A stretch of DNA of 64,000 nt from Aspidiotus rigidus (taxonomy: Eukaryota; Arthropoda; Insecta; Hemiptera; Diaspididae): the NCBI GenBank assembly GCA_035079385.1, contig JAVHKY010000023.1, positions 1,116,001 to 1,180,000 on the forward strand, read 5' to 3'. The notes under the pieces were generated by a model. It saw only the letters and a list, made by a program, of their open reading frames with translations. It was not told where the DNA came from and did not search any database. Below, in pieces: positions 34,740 to 47,093 of this stretch. A program made the translations under genes and the position numbers. The stretch's first letter is position 1. Each line of letters starts with the position of its first letter.

Positions 34740-35330
34740 TACACCCTTGAAATCCACATTTTTCTCGAAGATGGGAATCGTTTTCAAGTCTTTTTTCTCT
34801 TGTATATAGTTCGAAACACAAAATTTTTCAGAGTCTTTCTGATCTAAGTAGCTCGATGTCCGAGTCCACCTCTAATAGTCTGGAAGTCTGATTTATTGAA
34901 GCTCTCCTCTCTCATATACATCGCGGAATGGTCAGAATTTTTCAAGTCTTTCTTCTGATCTATGCAGTTTGGAAGCCCAAATGTTCCTACTCTCCTTCCT
35001 CTCATATATATACTAGTCGATTCCCTCCTGATCTTCATATTTCGATCATTGAATTTTTTTTTTAGTCACCTCCTCGGGCTTATATTTTGAGAGCTGGAAT
35101 TCTTCCAAGTCCAGATGGCTCGAGTCGAAATTTTTTAAAGTCCTCCTATGTTGATCGTGCAATAGTTTTGGATGCTCGAGACATTTCAAGTCCCTCTCGC
35201 ACATATTTAGCTCAACTATTGCAACTTTGGAAGTTTTCCACCACCCCCTTCCTCTCTACTAACCATAATTCACCGGACTGGTTGACTGTCGACATTTCCC
35301 AAAAATAATCCATAGAACAAGTTCCCTGTC
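34740..35330. repeat. dispersed minisatellite M, copy 4
   Basis: A run of 50-60-bp degenerate units with TTTTTCAAGTC, TCCTCTCTCATATA and AGCTCGATG-like words, for example at about 34830, 34900, 34990, 35090, 35180 and 35210. The direction is the same as copies at 5325 and 56600. Non-coding. Confidence 0.55.
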
Positions 35331-37500
35331 AAAATTGTATCTCTGCGTGATGGAGTGATAACTCAAAACGCGAAAGAGGAAAATTTCATTCATTGATATT
35401 GGAGGTAAAAAAATCTACCTCGATCTGCGCTCGAATTAGATAACAACGTCACTTTTAATGCTGCCAGAAAAAACAATTCAGAGTGAAAATTATTCGCACT
35501 GTGAAGTCGTAATTTAATCATAAAGTCAATACTGGGGGTTGACATTTCAATTTAGCGGCGGATTCAGTAGGGAATAGGGACGGGTTCCCCTCCCCTTCGA
35601 GCTCCAAAGTTTTAAATACACGTCGAAAAGATGTAAATAAACACTGTATAACATTTTCGAATTTTTACCTCTTATGGCTGTTTGAATGAATCACTCTAGT
35701 TACAATTGTGTAATATTTGTACTAACAAGTTCAAGCAAATGAAACACTAAAAATAGAATTTGGAAACTAAAGATTAGTTTTAAAGACGTCATTTTAGTTG
35801 TTTTTCTTTAGACTGAATTTGGACTACAACGTATCAGGATAATGTAAATATGACTAATATTGTTGTACAGTAGTACTACACACGGAATTATCAAGTATTT
35901 TCTTTTCTTTTTTTAAAGAAAATACTGCGAAAACAATATAATGAGTGGATTTGAGACGTACCGACAATCTTTATAATACGAATATTCTATGACTGTGTAG
36001 ATAGATACTGATTAGTAATCTGCACTGGTCAAGTTTCACGCTAATATAGACCCAAAACTCCTAGAAAAAATTCCCTCTATTTTTTTGGCTTGGTGATGGG
36101 TACGAATGCCTACATTATTCAATCAATTGCCAAGATGATTTTCCATCTCAATTTAAATATGGAACGTCTTCTAAAATTTTATTTTATCGCTGTAGGCTAA
36201 TCTTCATGTTTGTATACTTTGCTTACGCCCTGAGAAAATAGTCTCAAAAGAAATCTCCGGTCTTACTTCATAATATTATGCAGTAATTATATACAGTAGT
36301 GTGTTAAAATTTGAACATTGTCGTTGATTATTTAAGTAGACGATGCGGATTTCAGTGGTTGGCTACTGAAGTTCGCTATTTTTGAACTTTGAAGGAATGT
36401 CGTTCAACGATTTCCGTACCTACTTGTTGTTGAATGTCTATGTAAGCCTGAATTTTTTTTTTTTCTTTCACGTCGTCATTGTTATTCATCGGGAATTTTT
36501 CTGGTCGGCGTAAAACATTAATTTTTGGAGTGAGTTCTAAGAGAAATGACAGGAGCTATATTTACTATAACAATCTACGATTTCAATTTTTTTGAGTCAA
36601 TCTTATCGCGGTAGGTTAATAAAACTGTAAAACTTGCTCTATACCTATCCAAATTATAATCATTTTTTTATTCAGTAGCCCTTGAAGAAAACAGATGTTG
36701 AATTGGTCATGGGTTACCTTCCGAGGAATAACCAGTGCTCCCAGTTGTTTTTCATTACCGGTAGCTCCAGCTAGGTTGAAGTTTAGCTAAAACTTTATCA
36801 TCTCCAGTAAGCTATTACAGTAATTAGCAATGCCTGGCTGAGATCGACTGATGAAAGATTTAGGGGGAAAAAATAGTGGGATTTAACAAAAAAAATGTGA
36901 TTAAAATCCTAAAAAATAACTAAAATCTCTGGTTTTTTCAAAATTTTAAAAAAGAGAAAATGATGAAGAAAATTGACAAAAATTTTGCTGATTGTCTACA
37001 GCGACCTCACATGAAACATTAGCTTCAGCCAAAAGGTTGAGGAAGCGGTTATTAGCGCAAAATTGACCAAAAGAGTGAAAAAATGTCCAATATTTTCTTG
37101 AAGCTGTTGCGCACGGCGGTCCGTACGCCATGATGAAGAGGTAATAGGAACCTGTCGGCTCCGAAGGCTCCTGAACGCCTCGGACGGAGGATCGGCGTTA
37201 CGCGACATTATAAAGAAAAAGTCTCTTTCGGTGTATAACAATGTACGTTTATTTCGATAGTAATTTGACAGCAAATGAGTGAAAGAGAAAGGGAGAAGAA
37301 CGGTCGACTGGAATTAAATACTTATATTCGAACGAATAATTATTTGAATTCGTGAGTACAACAAAGCTAATTAGCTTTAGCAAATTATCATTTGTGGCTA
37401 ATCACCTCTGCCTCAGGGTGCGTTCAAGAATACGTCGCCAACGTCTATCTTTACTTACCTATCTCACTCCACTCACAATTTTTTTTTTGGTCACAGCCGG
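35331..37500. other. intronic sequence with one small minus-strand frame
   Basis: Mostly unrecognised. A minus-strand frame ending at 36996 could start at an ATG near 37208 (MSRNADPPSEAFRSLRSRQV), and contains a hydrophobic stretch (HFFTLLVNFALITASSTFWL). It is the only frame here with protein-like composition, but it has no homology that I recognise and no supporting promoter or splice signals. Confidence 0.2.
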
Positions 37501-38520
37501 ACAGTGAGATAACCGGTAAAAAATCGGTGTCAGGAAATTTGTCCGAGCGAAAATTGACCGACAGAAAAAATAACACCGAAAATTCGACAGAAAAAAGGAA
37601 CTTGAGAAATTAAGCGATGACGAAATTTGTTCGTATGAAAATTGTCAGTGCGAGAAAATTTATTTGCAAAATTAGACAATGACGAAATTTCACATTATAA
37701 AAAAATTGGACTTTTACAACGGATTGCTATGTCGGAGTACCATTGTTTTCACCTTTTTTTTTTTTTTTTAAAATACATTCATGCATGTGTATAATTTTTC
37801 CCCCTGTTCCTTTTTTTTTTGTTTGTTTGTTTTGTTTTATTTTTGTTTTTTTTTATAATTTTTCTCTGGTTGGATGTAAGAAAAAAAAAAAAAGCTTGAA
37901 TGTCATAGAAATCGAAAGTTCTTGTTATTGAAAGACATACTCGTGCGTATGAACTATACCCTAGTTTTATTACACGTGTATACAGGAAGGAGGATGATGA
38001 TAATAACCACCATAAAGTATGAGTAATTTGTTTCCTTTAGTCTTCACTTTTGTACTTCACAAGATTATTTGTCATCTCAGGCAAGGCCAAATCATTCACA
38101 CGATTTTCTTGTGGCGACTTATCTTCTCCTTAGTCTTCATCATTTTGTCCAGTTATTATTGTATTCAGTTCAGATGCCGTTATTTGACCACATCGATCTG
38201 AATTAGCCTTCAGTGTTTATGAAGTGGAGGATGACGTCAACAATACAAACGACTACCTCTTAACTCATCTAAAGGGTATCGCCCACAATTTAAGTTATCT
38301 TTATAGGATACTTTCTAATTTAGAACATTTCAATTTTCCAAAATTTATATTTTTTCCATCTTTCAAATTTCATAATGTCTAAATTTCGCACGATCAAATT
38401 TCTTGAAATGTAAATTTTGCCTCGTTCAAATTTCGTGCGTTCATTTTTCAGCAATCACTATTTTTTGTCGCGGTCAATTTTCGGTGTTTTTTTTTCTGTG
38501 GGTCAAATTATGTTATTTCA
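37500..38520. repeat. degenerate foldback of CGAAATTT-type words around repeat S
   Basis: The left part (37510-37710) repeats GACGAAATTTG, GCGAAAATT and GAAAATTGACCG words. The right part (38310-38510) holds their inverse (CAAATTTCGTGCG, CGGTCAATTTTCGG). The arms are imperfect and old, with the short repeat S and unique DNA between them. Confidence 0.45.
37714..37893 (+). mobile_element. SINE-like repeat S, copy 2
   Basis: It starts TTACAACGGATTGCTATGTC, contains GGAGTACCATTGTTTTCACC and T-rich tracts, and ends TCTCTGGTTGGATGTAAG followed by an A-run (37881-37893). Same ends as the inverted copy at 21905-22097, with different lengths of the internal homopolymers. Confidence 0.55.
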
Positions 38521-38711
38521 AACTTTTAGTTTTTACCCATCACTATGTTCATCTTTGAATTGAGTCAATGAAGGGTGTTCTCGTCATTGAATGCGTAAAT
38601 TGTAAATTCATTATCTAAGAAACTGACGTTCAAGATTGCCCTACCCACGAATTTCTACAAGTTCACCCACCCCAAATACAATATAAACGACCAAAACCAG
38701 AAACACTACTA

Positions 38712-38846
38712 CAGTCTGTTCCACGAGAGTTTGGTATTATAAATCACGGGGAACCCGCATTCCATTCGCATTCCATAATGTAAAATGATCGTGAGTGACG
38801 TGGGTTGCCTATCGTTTATAATACCAAACTCTCGTGGAACAGACTG
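38712..38846. mobile_element. 135-bp MITE, TA-flanked (Tc1/mariner-type)
   Basis: The ends CAGTCTGTTCCACGAGAGTT and AACTCTCGTGGAACAGACTG are part of terminal inverted repeats of about 33 bp that are perfect, through TTGGTATTATAAA. TA dinucleotides flank at 38710-38711 and 38847-38848. Ends beginning CAGT with TA flanks fit the IS630-Tc1-mariner superfamily. No ORF. Confidence 0.8.
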
Positions 38847-39285
38847 TAGAAATAATATTGAGCAAAGTACTAATTCCAACCGTAGCGCAGCGCCAAGAGC
38901 GATTCAAATACCATTGTAAGACAGGGATAATCTCGGCCGCTGGAGCGTAAAAATCCAGCGCAGTTTCCGGTAGCTAACCGTTTATTTTCCCAAGGTTACT
39001 AAATGCTCAGCACACCTTAGTGCTTGTTTATGTAGGAAGCATTTTGGTAACAGATACCTAACAAGGCAACCTATGCAAATAAGTTGTGTAAGTAACAAGT
39101 TTGTTGCCTGGTTGCTGAGTTGCTTCAGGATAAGGAGCTAGGTATGTAAAATGTAGAGATGTCAAACCAATTGTCATAATTAACTTAAACATTGCTCTAA
39201 GGCTTTCATTTGATTCTTGCATCTACTTAAACTTACAGCCATTATCAACTCTTCCCAATCGACTTGATAACATTTGGCTTTTAGT

Positions 39286-40244
39286 CAGGGCTGCTTAGCC
39301 AATCAGATTGGCTAAAAGCTGAGCTAAGAACTAACGTTCTTGAGTGATCGGCTTCAACTAACAGCTAATGGCTAATCTGCTCTGATTGGCTAGCTAACAG
39401 CCAGCTAAGAGCTAAAAATTTTAACATGGGTATCATTTTGCAGCTTCTTCCAAACTGTTTTTAAATGAGATGTTACTTTTGGACTAATCGCAATTTGCAA
39501 TAGAAAAAGAAAACAAGAATTTTCAACAGCGTACTGTTAACAAACGCAAGTTTACACTCTTTTTTGAGAGTGAGAAATACTCTTTTTATAATACATGAAG
39601 CGAAAGTGCTGCGTATCGTGTTCATTTTTCGTAGCGAAACATGCCGTTATCAGAACCGTGGCGAAAATGTTTTACCAGTGGCGAAAATGTTTTACCCGTG
39701 GCGAAAATCAAGTCAGTGGTGCCATTCGAAAAATTTATAAATATTCTTTTTGAACGATAGCCAATTTAAATTGTAGGCCTAAGTGTTCCTTTCACTACAT
39801 GTATTATAAAAAGTACTGTTTGTAATTCGTGTCGAAAACAAACAATATTGGAACTCGTTTATCCACACTGCGCTCGTTCCAATATCGTTCGTTTTCGCCA
39901 CTTATTACAAAATGTACTATTTTAGCACCAAAATTCAAAAATACGTGATTCTTTTCTACACAAAGATGGGACGAAAATTCACTTGGACATTGTTGTCTCT
40001 CATGTTTTAGATTTTTAGAGCAATCAAAGAGCAAAGAAGTATTGACTGGGCCCGCTGGCAGTGCTAGTGCTTTCTGATTTTGAAGAAAAAATTCAATGAA
40101 AATTAGCCGTTAGTTATTTCAATATCAGTGGCTAAAGGCTAAGCTAATTGCTAAATTGATCTCATTAGCTAGCTAATTATTTTGAGCAAAATTCCTTGGC
40201 TAACAGCTTATGGCTAAAAGCTAACGGCTAGTTAAGCAGCCCTG
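39286..40244. mobile_element. 959-bp hAT-type non-autonomous element
   Basis: The ends CAGGGCTGCTTAGCC and AGTTAAGCAGCCCTG are inverted. Both subterminal regions are packed with GCTAA/TTAGC words (GGCTAAAAGCTGAGCTAAG on the left, GGCTAAAAGCTAACGGCTAG on the right), as transposase-binding repeats often are in hATs. The flanks CTTTTAGT and CTTTAGTA are a decayed 8-bp duplication. Inside, an 18-bp unit (GTGGCGAAAATGTTTTAC) is repeated about three times at 39657-39712. No transposase. Confidence 0.75.
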
Positions 40245-43200
40245 CTTTAGTAAGTTTATTCCGGAGCAGAATAAACCGACGCTGGACGGCTGGAGCAGCA
40301 TAAACTGAGTACAAGGGGGAAAAAATACAGGACTTCAAGTTTAAGTCAATCACATTAACTTCTGGCTGACGTTAGGTTTAAAGCCAATCATGAGAAAAAT
40401 CATTAGCTGGCTTAAAACTTGAAAATAACGGTCTAGCAAACAATAAGCCCAATCATGACTTGAGCTTATCAGCCTTACTAGAGTGCTAGAATGTTAATAT
40501 GACTTTGAAGGTTGTACAACAGCCGCGTAGGGCCTGTGCAAATAGATGTGCTTTTCTATTTAGAAAAAAAATTACAAAACTTTCGAATTTTTCCAGAAAA
40601 TAGAGTTTTTGCTTCCCTCCTGTGCAAGTTCAAGTTCCTTCATGAGTAGGCCTAGAATAAACAAAGATGAAAGATCGATAGCAGCGCTCCATCACTGCCA
40701 GGACAGCAACGAAAAATTGATAACAAGAAAGGATGATTGATAATCTGATAACGGAAATGTTGTCATTTCTGGAAAAGACTCGACAGAACAGAACGAACGC
40801 GAAATTATGGCAGAAGTTTGAACAATTGAATGAGAATTTCGAAGTTATTGCTCGTTAACGTATTTTTAAAAAGCTTTACTTTGCCTTACAAGTATTTCTA
40901 TTGTTTCGTGCGAAGGAAGTCGTCGAAAATGATTTACTATTGGTTCGAAAGGTTATCACGTCGTTGGAAAGACATGATAATTTATCAGAGAGAAAATGCA
41001 AAATTCTGCGTAGAACTGTCTCGCATGATATCTTGGTCTCGTAAAACGATGTTAGAGAGAAACACCGCCGAATAGAGTATCAGTATCACGCGTTCTAGTG
41101 AAATGAATACACCAATGTTGGTTTCGTTATCGAGCAGAGAAAAATAATTAGCTCCAAAGCTGTATCGTCGTCACTCATCGAGATTCTTCAATTTGTAGAT
41201 CGATTCTCCACAGGTATGTAAGAGTTTTAGAATTAACAGTCGATCTATACTCTTATAACTATTGTGTGGAGGGTGCATAGAGTTCAAACAAGGCTCAGCT
41301 TTGAGAGGTACGTATCAGAAAGAGAGCCAATCTTGGAAAATTCTATCGTCGTATTGCAATTAAGTTAATTGAAATTTACACTAATGAGAAAAAATGTTCG
41401 AGAAAGTAAACTAATCCTTCGATATTCTGCGTGAGAATAATTAAAGCTAGATTGTTCCCGATTACGTGAGCTTTGCATTGTGTAAGCGAGATTTCCAACG
41501 ATGGAATTTAGTAAAAATTGAAAGGAAGAAATACAGCTCATATCTAGAAGTACACAGTATTGTTCGACCGTTTATTGACCTTTCTTAAGCCGAAGATATT
41601 TTCCTACTCCCATCCCATCTAATACAGCGTCCTTTATGAAATATTCGTTCAAGTCGATCTTCGATAATTTTCTAGTTAATTACCGCACTTATTAGTGCTT
41701 TCGAAATGGATATTGTTGCGGCGTCGTCGCGAGAAATAAGATATCGAGAGAAAGAAAAATCCTGGAATACTGACCTATAAACTCGTATCGGTTCTTCTCA
41801 GTCTTACTCGCAGTGAATGATATCGTTGTATAGAATTAAAGTAGAAGTTCATTGTCATAGATCTCGTATTTCTAAACTTATGACGTGCTGATACTGATTA
41901 AATTTCACTCGTAAATATGCGAGTAAGTATTACGTAATATTGTATTGAATGAATGCGGTCTTAATTAAATCGAGAGCGAGAGGTGATCGTACGATGGAGA
42001 ATTTTTGTCGTAACCGCTCCCATCGAGGAGTAAAATTTTAGAATCACGCTGGAGTGCAACGAACCGAATTTACGAAAATGGTCACGTTTCGATCTAACCC
42101 AGTAATTTTGCGCACCCGCCAACTGAAAGAATAGCGGTTTTATCGCCGTTGTTAGATCATCAAAAGTATTCGGGGTCCTCGGAAATAGGTGACAGGCTAT
42201 TTTTGAACTCTTCAATTCTGTGTACGGATATACGAGCGAACGAAACGAACCTAATGGAACGTATTTCGAAATCATCGCGCAGGAGGTTACGATCACGAGA
42301 ATCTTACGAATTTCACAAAATCGAGAATGGTGGAATGTTCCCTGGAAAAGTGAAGGCTATGTACGTGTAATCCTACCAGACAACATTAATCATTCCCGCA
42401 AAATGAAATTATTATTTTCAACGAATTAATGTTTTTTCTTCTTTTTATATCCGGCAAATATGGCACGTATGACCATTAACTACCAGATAGGTTTATGTTT
42501 GCATTGTCGGAACTAGCGAAGTTTTATACACACTCCTACGGGTTATGGAGTTGATGATTGACGGCTCTTCTGTTACAGTGGGCTGCACATAAATACCACG
42601 TTAGATCTTTCTCTATCAGTTCAATAACACTTTTCTACAATTAGACATCGCTTCACAAACGATTAGAATTCATCGCGAATACGATTTCGTACTGTATAGT
42701 CGACGCACTTGGGAATACTTGGCACAGACTGTACATATTATAATATTGAACTTTGAAAATAGACATACTCATCAATCTTTAATATTCCGTTAAAATATCA
42801 TACAAACTATGTTTCCGACTGCGGTATTCGCTTCTTTCGCGTACATTATTATGAAGCCGATGTTAAAACTCGATACCTTCTCGTTTTTAACATTTAATTT
42901 TTCGTAATCGAACGAGGTAATTCTTCAAAAGTTGGGTTGATCAGAAAGAGACTTCCAATTTGCGGAAAAGGTTAGTAAATTGAGAACTTAAGGATATGGA
43001 ATCAAGAGCGAAGTTTTGGTAAGCAGGCTGTAAAATCGTTGAAAGATACGAAAAGAATAGAAATCGATAAGAGTATTGAAAATTTGAGTCACTAACATCT
43101 GATAAATTGTGAGAAGTAGTCGTCATCTGCTATCCGTCTGTAAAATTGTTATTCCAAGGGGGTGAGGGTTCTAACCTACGTTAGAGACTTGGAAAGAAGA

Positions 43201-43497
43201 AACCGGTGACACAGCAGAAAAGCTAACAATCACATTGTCTTCTCTGGAGACACGTAGTGTAGCATTCTGTTTGTATATACTTGCTTCCTACCCTTCGATG
43301 TAATAAATCGACTACCTACATTATCTGTTACACGGGATTTGTGTAATCGCCTAACTCGTGAAATCGGCAGCCTTTTTGACGAATTTATGAACTCGAAGCT
43401 TTCCTAATCGAATTTTAATCCCTCTTGAGTATTTTTTAAAAGAATTTCAATGGTCATAAAGTTTTACCCAAAATATTTGATGAAATTGTTCAAAATA
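40245..43497. other. intronic sequence relatively free of repeats
   Basis: Few repeats are seen here compared with the rest of intron 1, and CG dinucleotides are frequent (TCGT, CGAT, TCGAAA words). Open frames up to about 110 codons occur on both strands near 41960-42430 but without recognisable products. If conserved, this would be the best place to look for intronic control elements. Confidence 0.35.
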
Positions 43498-43504
43498 GTT
43501 TCAA

Positions 43505-45335
43505 GTGAGAGTTTTTAGAAAGGTACTTGGCCAATGTGGGGCTAAGGAGGCCCCTCTCTTTGATTTTCCAAAATTCGTTAAAGAGGCTAGGAAACTTATT
43601 AATGGTAGTGAGGTAATCATTAAGAGCCCATCTCTAAAGAAAGCTATCTTGGAGCCGAATCCCGTTCCTCCCCTCCTTTACGGGTTGCCGAAGGTACACA
43701 AAGAAAATGTGCCGATGCGGCCGGTTGTTTCGTTTGTTTCCTCCCCTACATACTCCCTCGCTAAGTTCCTGGATAGATGGTTCAAAGCTCGTGTGGAGGT
43801 TGAGTCTCCCTATTCAGTTAAGAATTCGAGCGCCCTGGCTGAAAAATTGAAGGACACATACCTTCCTCCGGGTTCAATTCTGTGCTCGTTTGATGTCGTT
43901 GGGCTTTTTCCTAATATTCCCAAGGCTACCACTATGCAACAAATAGGCAAACTGCTCGTAGAATGTGGTACTCCTCACAATGAATTTGGCGAATTTTTCG
44001 ACCTATTGAACGCCTGTCGGTCACCTAATTTTTGTAAGTTTGATGATAAATATTTCGAGTTCCCTGAGGAGGTAGGGATCCCTATTGGTTCCCCCTTAGG
44101 CTCTCTTATTTCGGAGGTTTTTATGTCTAAATTGGAGGTTGACCTGTTTTCTTCGGGCCAGGTGTTTTTGAATCACGTTTTCTATTGGCATAGGTACGTG
44201 GATGACATATTGTGTGCGTGGACCGGTCCTGCGGAGCTCCTTAGTGAGTTTCTCGCTTATTTAAATAGTTTATATCCGTCCATCAAGTTCACTCTTGAAG
44301 TTGGCGGCTTATCAATAAATTTTCTGGACTTAACCATATCCGTCATTGACGGGGTCCATGATTTCGGTATTTACCGGAAAAGTACTTCGACCGATATTGC
44401 TATCCACGGGTCGTCTTTCGTACCTTTTGCCCATAAAGTTGCTACATTTAATAGTTTAATATATCGCCTCACTCAGATCCCTTTGAGTGAGGTAGCGTTT
44501 AATAAGGAACTCGTGACAATAAAGCACTTGGCTGGAGTGAATCAGGTCAAAGTGGACATCGACCTCATGGTCCGTAGGAGACTTACAAGAAAAAGTCTCG
44601 ATTCTACTACCTCCCTCTCCCGTCAGTTGCATCTTGATAGGCGTAAACGGTGGATTAGGATGCCGTTTTTGGGGAAGTTTTCTTCGGAGGTGAGCCGTGT
44701 CCTCCGTCCCTTTGGTTTCCGACCGGCGTTTTATAGTACCAATACGGTGAAGTTGAAGGATCCGATACCGATGGCCGAGAGGGAGGGTGTTTATAGGGTG
44801 GCCCAGGGGTGCCGTGAAGCCACTTTTTTGAAGACAATTCTTCGTAGGAAATTGGAGGGGGGGTGTGGTTTTTTCCTTTGTTCTCGTAACATTATAGGGG
44901 GGTTTCTTCTCTTTTTTTTTTTTTGCTTCTTAAAAATTTTTTGGGGGGGCGGAATCTTCGTAAGCTTAGGGGGATCACGGCACCCCTGGGGTGGCCTGTG
45001 GTGATTGCCCGAGTGTGTACATAGGGATGACTAGCCGTCAATTCAAAATTAGAGTTGATGAACATAGGAAAGCATGGGAAAAAAGAAAAGTAGGGGAGTC
45101 GGCGTTTGCTGACCACTTAATTGAATGTGGTCATAGCCTCAAAGAGGGATCTGAAGTTCTCCTCCACAGGGAAAAATCTTATTTTAGGCGCTTAGCTTTA
45201 GAGGAAATTGAAATTCATCGTCACCGAAATATTAAAGACATTACCGTGGTGAACAGGTACATTCCTGAGGAGGGATTGATTGAATTAGTCTATGAGAATG
45301 ATTCACATTTCGATGACTCGCTGGTTCAGTCATGA
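43505..45335 (+). pseudogene. Penelope-like RT/GIY-YIG polyprotein, disrupted by a MITE
   Basis: The frame enters from the truncated 5' edge and contains PPLLYGLPKVHKENVPMRPV, motif A CSFDVVGLFPNIP, motif B GIPIGSPLGSLISE, motif C RYVDDILCAW and FLDLTI. It then runs through a basic linker (MVRRRLTRKS, DRRKRWIRMPFLGKF) to GVYRV at 44801. After the MITE it resumes at 44997 with ACGDCPSVYIG, TSRQFKIRVDEH and ESAFADHLIECGHS, ending at 45335. All catalytic Asp of motifs A and C and the Tyr/Arg of GIY-YIG are kept. The N-terminal part expected before ADKG is missing. The MITE plus one target repeat adds 193 bp and so shifts the frame. Confidence 0.85.
44804..44988. mobile_element. 185-bp hAT-type MITE in the Penelope ORF
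   Basis: The ends CAGGGGTGCCGTGA and TCACGGCACCCCTG are perfect 14-bp inverted repeats. The 8-bp duplication GGGTGGCC is at 44796-44803 and 44989-44996. Removing the element with one duplicate leaves the Penelope frame continuous across GVYRVACGDC. The interior has G-runs and a T-run and no ORF. Confidence 0.94.
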
Positions 45336-45530
45336 CCTCCTCGTTCGTTGTTACTCGTTCTTGTTGGTGTTGGGTTCAGTCGCTTTCTATACCGTGAGAA
45401 TGGCTGTTTAGTCGAAAGCGCTCGGTTTGTTTGTTTTATTGCGGTTCTAGTATTTGTTTTCGTTACTCTTTGCGAGTATATTTCTCTATGAGAGTTTTTA
45501 CTTCTGCTCAATTCCCTTCCCAAAGTTTGT

Positions 45531-47093
45531 TCAGAATAGGACGCTTTGTACGGGTTCAGGACCTCCTAAAACAGTTTTAATGATCAAATGCTTTAGCAAA
45601 ATGGTTCGACTCTCAAGCTATTATGGTAGGAGGGAGACGGAAAAATTTCAACCTCCGAGCTATATATGATAAGAGGGGGACTCAGAAACATTTTGACTCT
45701 CATGCTATACTATGATAGAAGGGAGACTTGAAGAAATTTCATACTCCAAGCTACGAATTTGAAATTTTTCCGTTTTGAAAAATTTCATCCTCCAAGCTAT
45801 ATACAATAGAAGTCAACATTTTTACGTTTTTTGCCGGACGGCGCACGGAAAAAGTATAATAAAATTAGAGAAGTTCGACATTTTTCCAAGTCCCTAAAGT
45901 AGATCAAGGTCAATGATGACGTCATCGAGCGTGACAAAAACCGTGACGGTTTCTCGTTACAATAGTCAAAAAAGTGAGAAAACAACATATGAAAGCTCAG
46001 TCACTCATTGCTTCATTAGGCCACAAAGCCAGTCATAATGAGGAGATTCTGATCAGCTATCTTATTTTAAAGGATGTTTAGGCCCAGAACCGTTCCGAAA
46101 CCGTTTTATAAAGCTCTAGAGTCATACAGTTTCACCCCGGGGTCAGTCTATATTATCTTGGAGCTAATTTCGAGTCGGTTTATTGCGCTCCTAAGCAATT
46201 TGAATATTGCCTGCAAATACAATGTCGCAAAATCGAACCGATGGGTAAATGCTTAAAAGCTAGTGATAGAAGCAAAAAGCCGAAGTTACGCGGATGAATT
46301 CCAGTCTAAACTCAAGTCTAAGCGCTTCGTGATCCTCTTCTTATCCCTGCTTGTAAGTGAGTGTTTTCAAGACACGATCTACTTTTGAGGTCAATAATTC
46401 AAGATCGGAAGTCTCGCCCATCGAAACCTTTTCTTCGCGGGTATTGAACGAGGTAAAGATGCTGTAGTCACCTCCTGACCTTAGTCTTATTGTCTCGAGC
46501 TCATTATCAGAGACTTGAGACTAGGAGGTGGATCAAGTAGTTTTAGGCGGCAAACTTGTAGGCCAAAGGGTAGTACGGCAACACATAGGTCGTGACTTTC
46601 GAAGTATATGTTTGACAGGAAGGGTACTTGGAAAGATGCCAACTTTCAAGCTTTATATATGGACGAGCGAGGGGTGTGATTTGGAAACCTTTCGTCTACA
46701 AACTGGAGACTGCAAAATCTCGGACTATCGAAATGAAAATATCAGGAAAGACTCTTGTAAAACTCTCGACCATCAATTCCCGTGTTTCAAACCGTGGACC
46801 CTCCACGAATTGGAGACAAATCTCAAGTAGTCTAGAATTATCCCACCGTACCTGTTAAAATAGTATATTACACAACTAGGTGCATAAGGTGCGCGATTAT
46901 TGACGAGTGGATTTTGCGCACTGAAATGCACTTAGTTCTATAATTATGTGACCTGCGATGAAAAAAGGATGCTCATTATGTTGATCTCATCTCAACAGCG
47001 ATACCTTTCACCCCGCAAAACTGGAGCATAATAACGTCATTTGAGTTCACGTTTAATAAGAAGGTTTTTTGTTTTCTGTTCCTCTGTATCTAG
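45531..47093. repeat. M minisatellite copy 5 and end of intron 1
   Basis: About 45590-45960 has units with AAGCTATATATGATA-type words, GGGACTTGAAGAAATTTC, a GGACGGCGCACGG motif and TGATGACGTCATCGAG. About 46500-46860 has weaker relatives. The last 230 bp before 47093 are unremarkable and end in the acceptor GTATCTAG. Confidence 0.5.

Larger units (their letters stand above)
43498..45530 (+). mobile_element. Penelope-like element, nearly intact 3' two-thirds, cut by a MITE
   Basis: The copy is 5'-truncated at about 43498 and keeps the full reverse transcriptase core and GIY-YIG nuclease, followed by about 190 bp of 3' UTR with the GGCT/AGTC hairpin before GAAA (45402-45417). A 185-bp hAT-type MITE at 44804-44988 interrupts the ORF between the two domains. 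Apart from that the frame is uninterrupted, so this copy is much younger than those at 23.7-27.6 kb. Confidence 0.85.
8107..47093 (+). other. intron 1 of the SLC26A11-like gene (about 39.0 kb)
   Basis: The intron starts GTGAGT at 8107 and ends TCTGTATCTAG at 47093. It is filled with mobile elements in both orientations, listed separately. Regions inside it where I see nothing identifiable include most of 8107-9480, 11700-12230, 15040-17980, 27620-30360 and 40250-43490. Confidence 0.65.
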
